From the NCBI RefSeq assembly GCF_000338275.1, contig NZ_ANMR01000015.1, positions 1-64,000 on the forward strand: a stretch of 64,000 nt of DNA, read 5' to 3'. The DNA is from Staphylococcus xylosus NJ. GTDB taxonomy: Bacteria > Bacillota > Bacilli > Staphylococcales > Staphylococcaceae. A program made the translations under genes and the position numbers. This document shows, in pieces, positions 63,505 through 64,000 of this stretch (position 1 is the stretch's first letter; every line of letters starts with the position of its first letter). The notes beneath the pieces are model-generated. The model saw nothing but the letters and a program-made list of their open reading frames with translations. It was not told the DNA's origin and did no database searches.

Positions 63505-64000
63505 ATGTTGTATCCAGTTGTAAATGAATTTAGAAGTATCATTGATTTGAATGGTATATGGCGTTTTAAATTAGAGGGGAATGAAGATCGGATTGATGTG
63601 TCACAACCATTAAATACTACACAAGTCATGGCTGTGCCAGGTTCGTTCAATGACCAAGGTGTCACTGCTAATATTCGTAACCATGTAGGGAACGTTTGGT
63701 ATGAAAGAACATTTACTGTTCCCAACGTCTTAAATAATGAACGTATTGTCTTACGATTTGGTTCAGCAACACATAAGGCAACTGTATATATTGATGGTAA
63801 AGAGGTAACATCACACCAAGGAGGTTTCCTACCATTTGAAGTAACATTAGATAAAGCTTACACAGTTGGGACACATCGTTTAACGGTATGCGTAAATAAT
63901 ATATTAGATGAAACAACTTTACCGGTTGGAGATTATAACGAAATAACAGATGCAGAAGGTAATGTGATTAAGAAGAATACTCCAAACTTTGATTTCTTCA
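63505..64000 (+). CDS. uidA: beta-glucuronidase UidA, N-terminal part (runs off the window)
   Basis: 165 codons are visible from ATG 63505, which is preceded by AAAGGAG 9-10 nt upstream; the frame is open to the right edge. MLYPVVNEFRSIIDLNGIWRF opens the sugar-binding jelly-roll domain of family 2 glycosidases. VPGSFND, IRNHVGNVWYERTF, IVLRFGSATHKATVYIDG and GGFLPFEV follow. These segments match the well-known GH2 beta-glucuronidases of E. coli and Staphylococcus. The catalytic domain lies outside the window. With the symporter it forms a glucuronide utilisation pair. Confidence 0.92.
   Translation, partial: MLYPVVNEFRSIIDLNGIWRFKLEGNEDRIDVSQPLNTTQVMAVPGSFNDQGVTANIRNHVGNVWYERTFTVPNVLNNERIVLRFGSATHKATVYIDGKEVTSHQGGFLPFEVTLDKAYTVGTHRLTVCVNNILDETTLPVGDYNEITDAEGNVIKKNTPNFDFF

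Noticed and set aside
1-64000. search for CRISPR arrays, insertion sequences, prophage, tRNA or rRNA genes
   Set aside because: No regularly spaced repeats, transposase or integrase genes, or structural RNA signatures were seen by eye.

Overview
The window comes from a low-GC Gram-positive genome that is almost certainly a Staphylococcus chromosome. It carries tarS, srtA, the nan sialic-acid locus, mhqR-type quinone resistance, relP, gntRKP, a class III fbp and putP, all close to their staphylococcal versions. A beta-glucuronidase gene at the right edge suggests a coagulase-negative species (the saprophyticus/xylosus/cohnii group is plausible), but the species is not fixed by this sequence. 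No tRNA, rRNA, CRISPR array, prophage or insertion sequence was seen.

Layout. 0-2 kb: end of a wall-teichoic-acid polymerase gene and tarS. 2.5-5.3 kb: a self-contained ECF-type transporter (S component, EcfT, fused double ATPase). 5.4-8.5 kb: a large Rsp/Rbf-like AraC regulator, an orphan terminator and a small membrane protein. 8.7-12.2 kb: HAD hydrolase, M20 peptidase, GNAT, sortase A. 12.3-17.7 kb: sialic-acid catabolism (nanE, nanR, nanK, nanA, nanT) with matching NanR-type operators in both divergent promoter regions. 17.8-18.7 kb: a 29-codon membrane peptide gene and a membrane protein/Xre regulator pair with a dyad over its promoter. 18.7-33.6 kb: a zone rich in electrophile and quinone defence (flavodoxin-like quinone reductase, nitroreductase, catE with a QsrR-type box, aldehyde dehydrogenase, mhqR with two ring-cleaving dioxygenases and the MhqD hydrolase), interleaved with a heterodimeric multidrug ABC exporter and a zinc-binding lipoprotein behind a Zur-like box. 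33.7-48.8 kb: transport and housekeeping (DASS, YkvI, CPA antiporter, fbp, putP, DedA, an MFS carrier behind a perfect cre, a lone acetolactate decarboxylase, an FUSC exporter).

49.0-51.4 kb: an uncharacterised operon of two-domain membrane proteins. The second member is split by one in-frame UAA codon exactly between its two domains; this is the least explained part of the window. 51.5-53.8 kb: a DUF2188-like protein, the small alarmone synthetase RelP and a membrane-anchored MerR regulator. 53.9-58.8 kb: the gluconate operon gntR-gntK-gntP with a textbook GntR palindrome and a cre-like palindrome, then an SDR dehydrogenase. 59.1-64 kb: a second YkvI-family protein, an AraC regulator whose ribosome-binding site lies in a 20-bp inverted repeat, and a beta-glucuronide module (GPH symporter plus truncated uidA) preceded by a cre site.

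Many genes end in strong rho-independent terminators. Several belong to a dispersed family of about 45-bp palindromes sharing a GAAATCA...TGATTTC core inside GC-rich arms. Start codons were chosen by Shine-Dalgarno position; where this shortens the longest open frame, the entry says so. All functional calls rest on recognition of family motifs by eye, with no database search.
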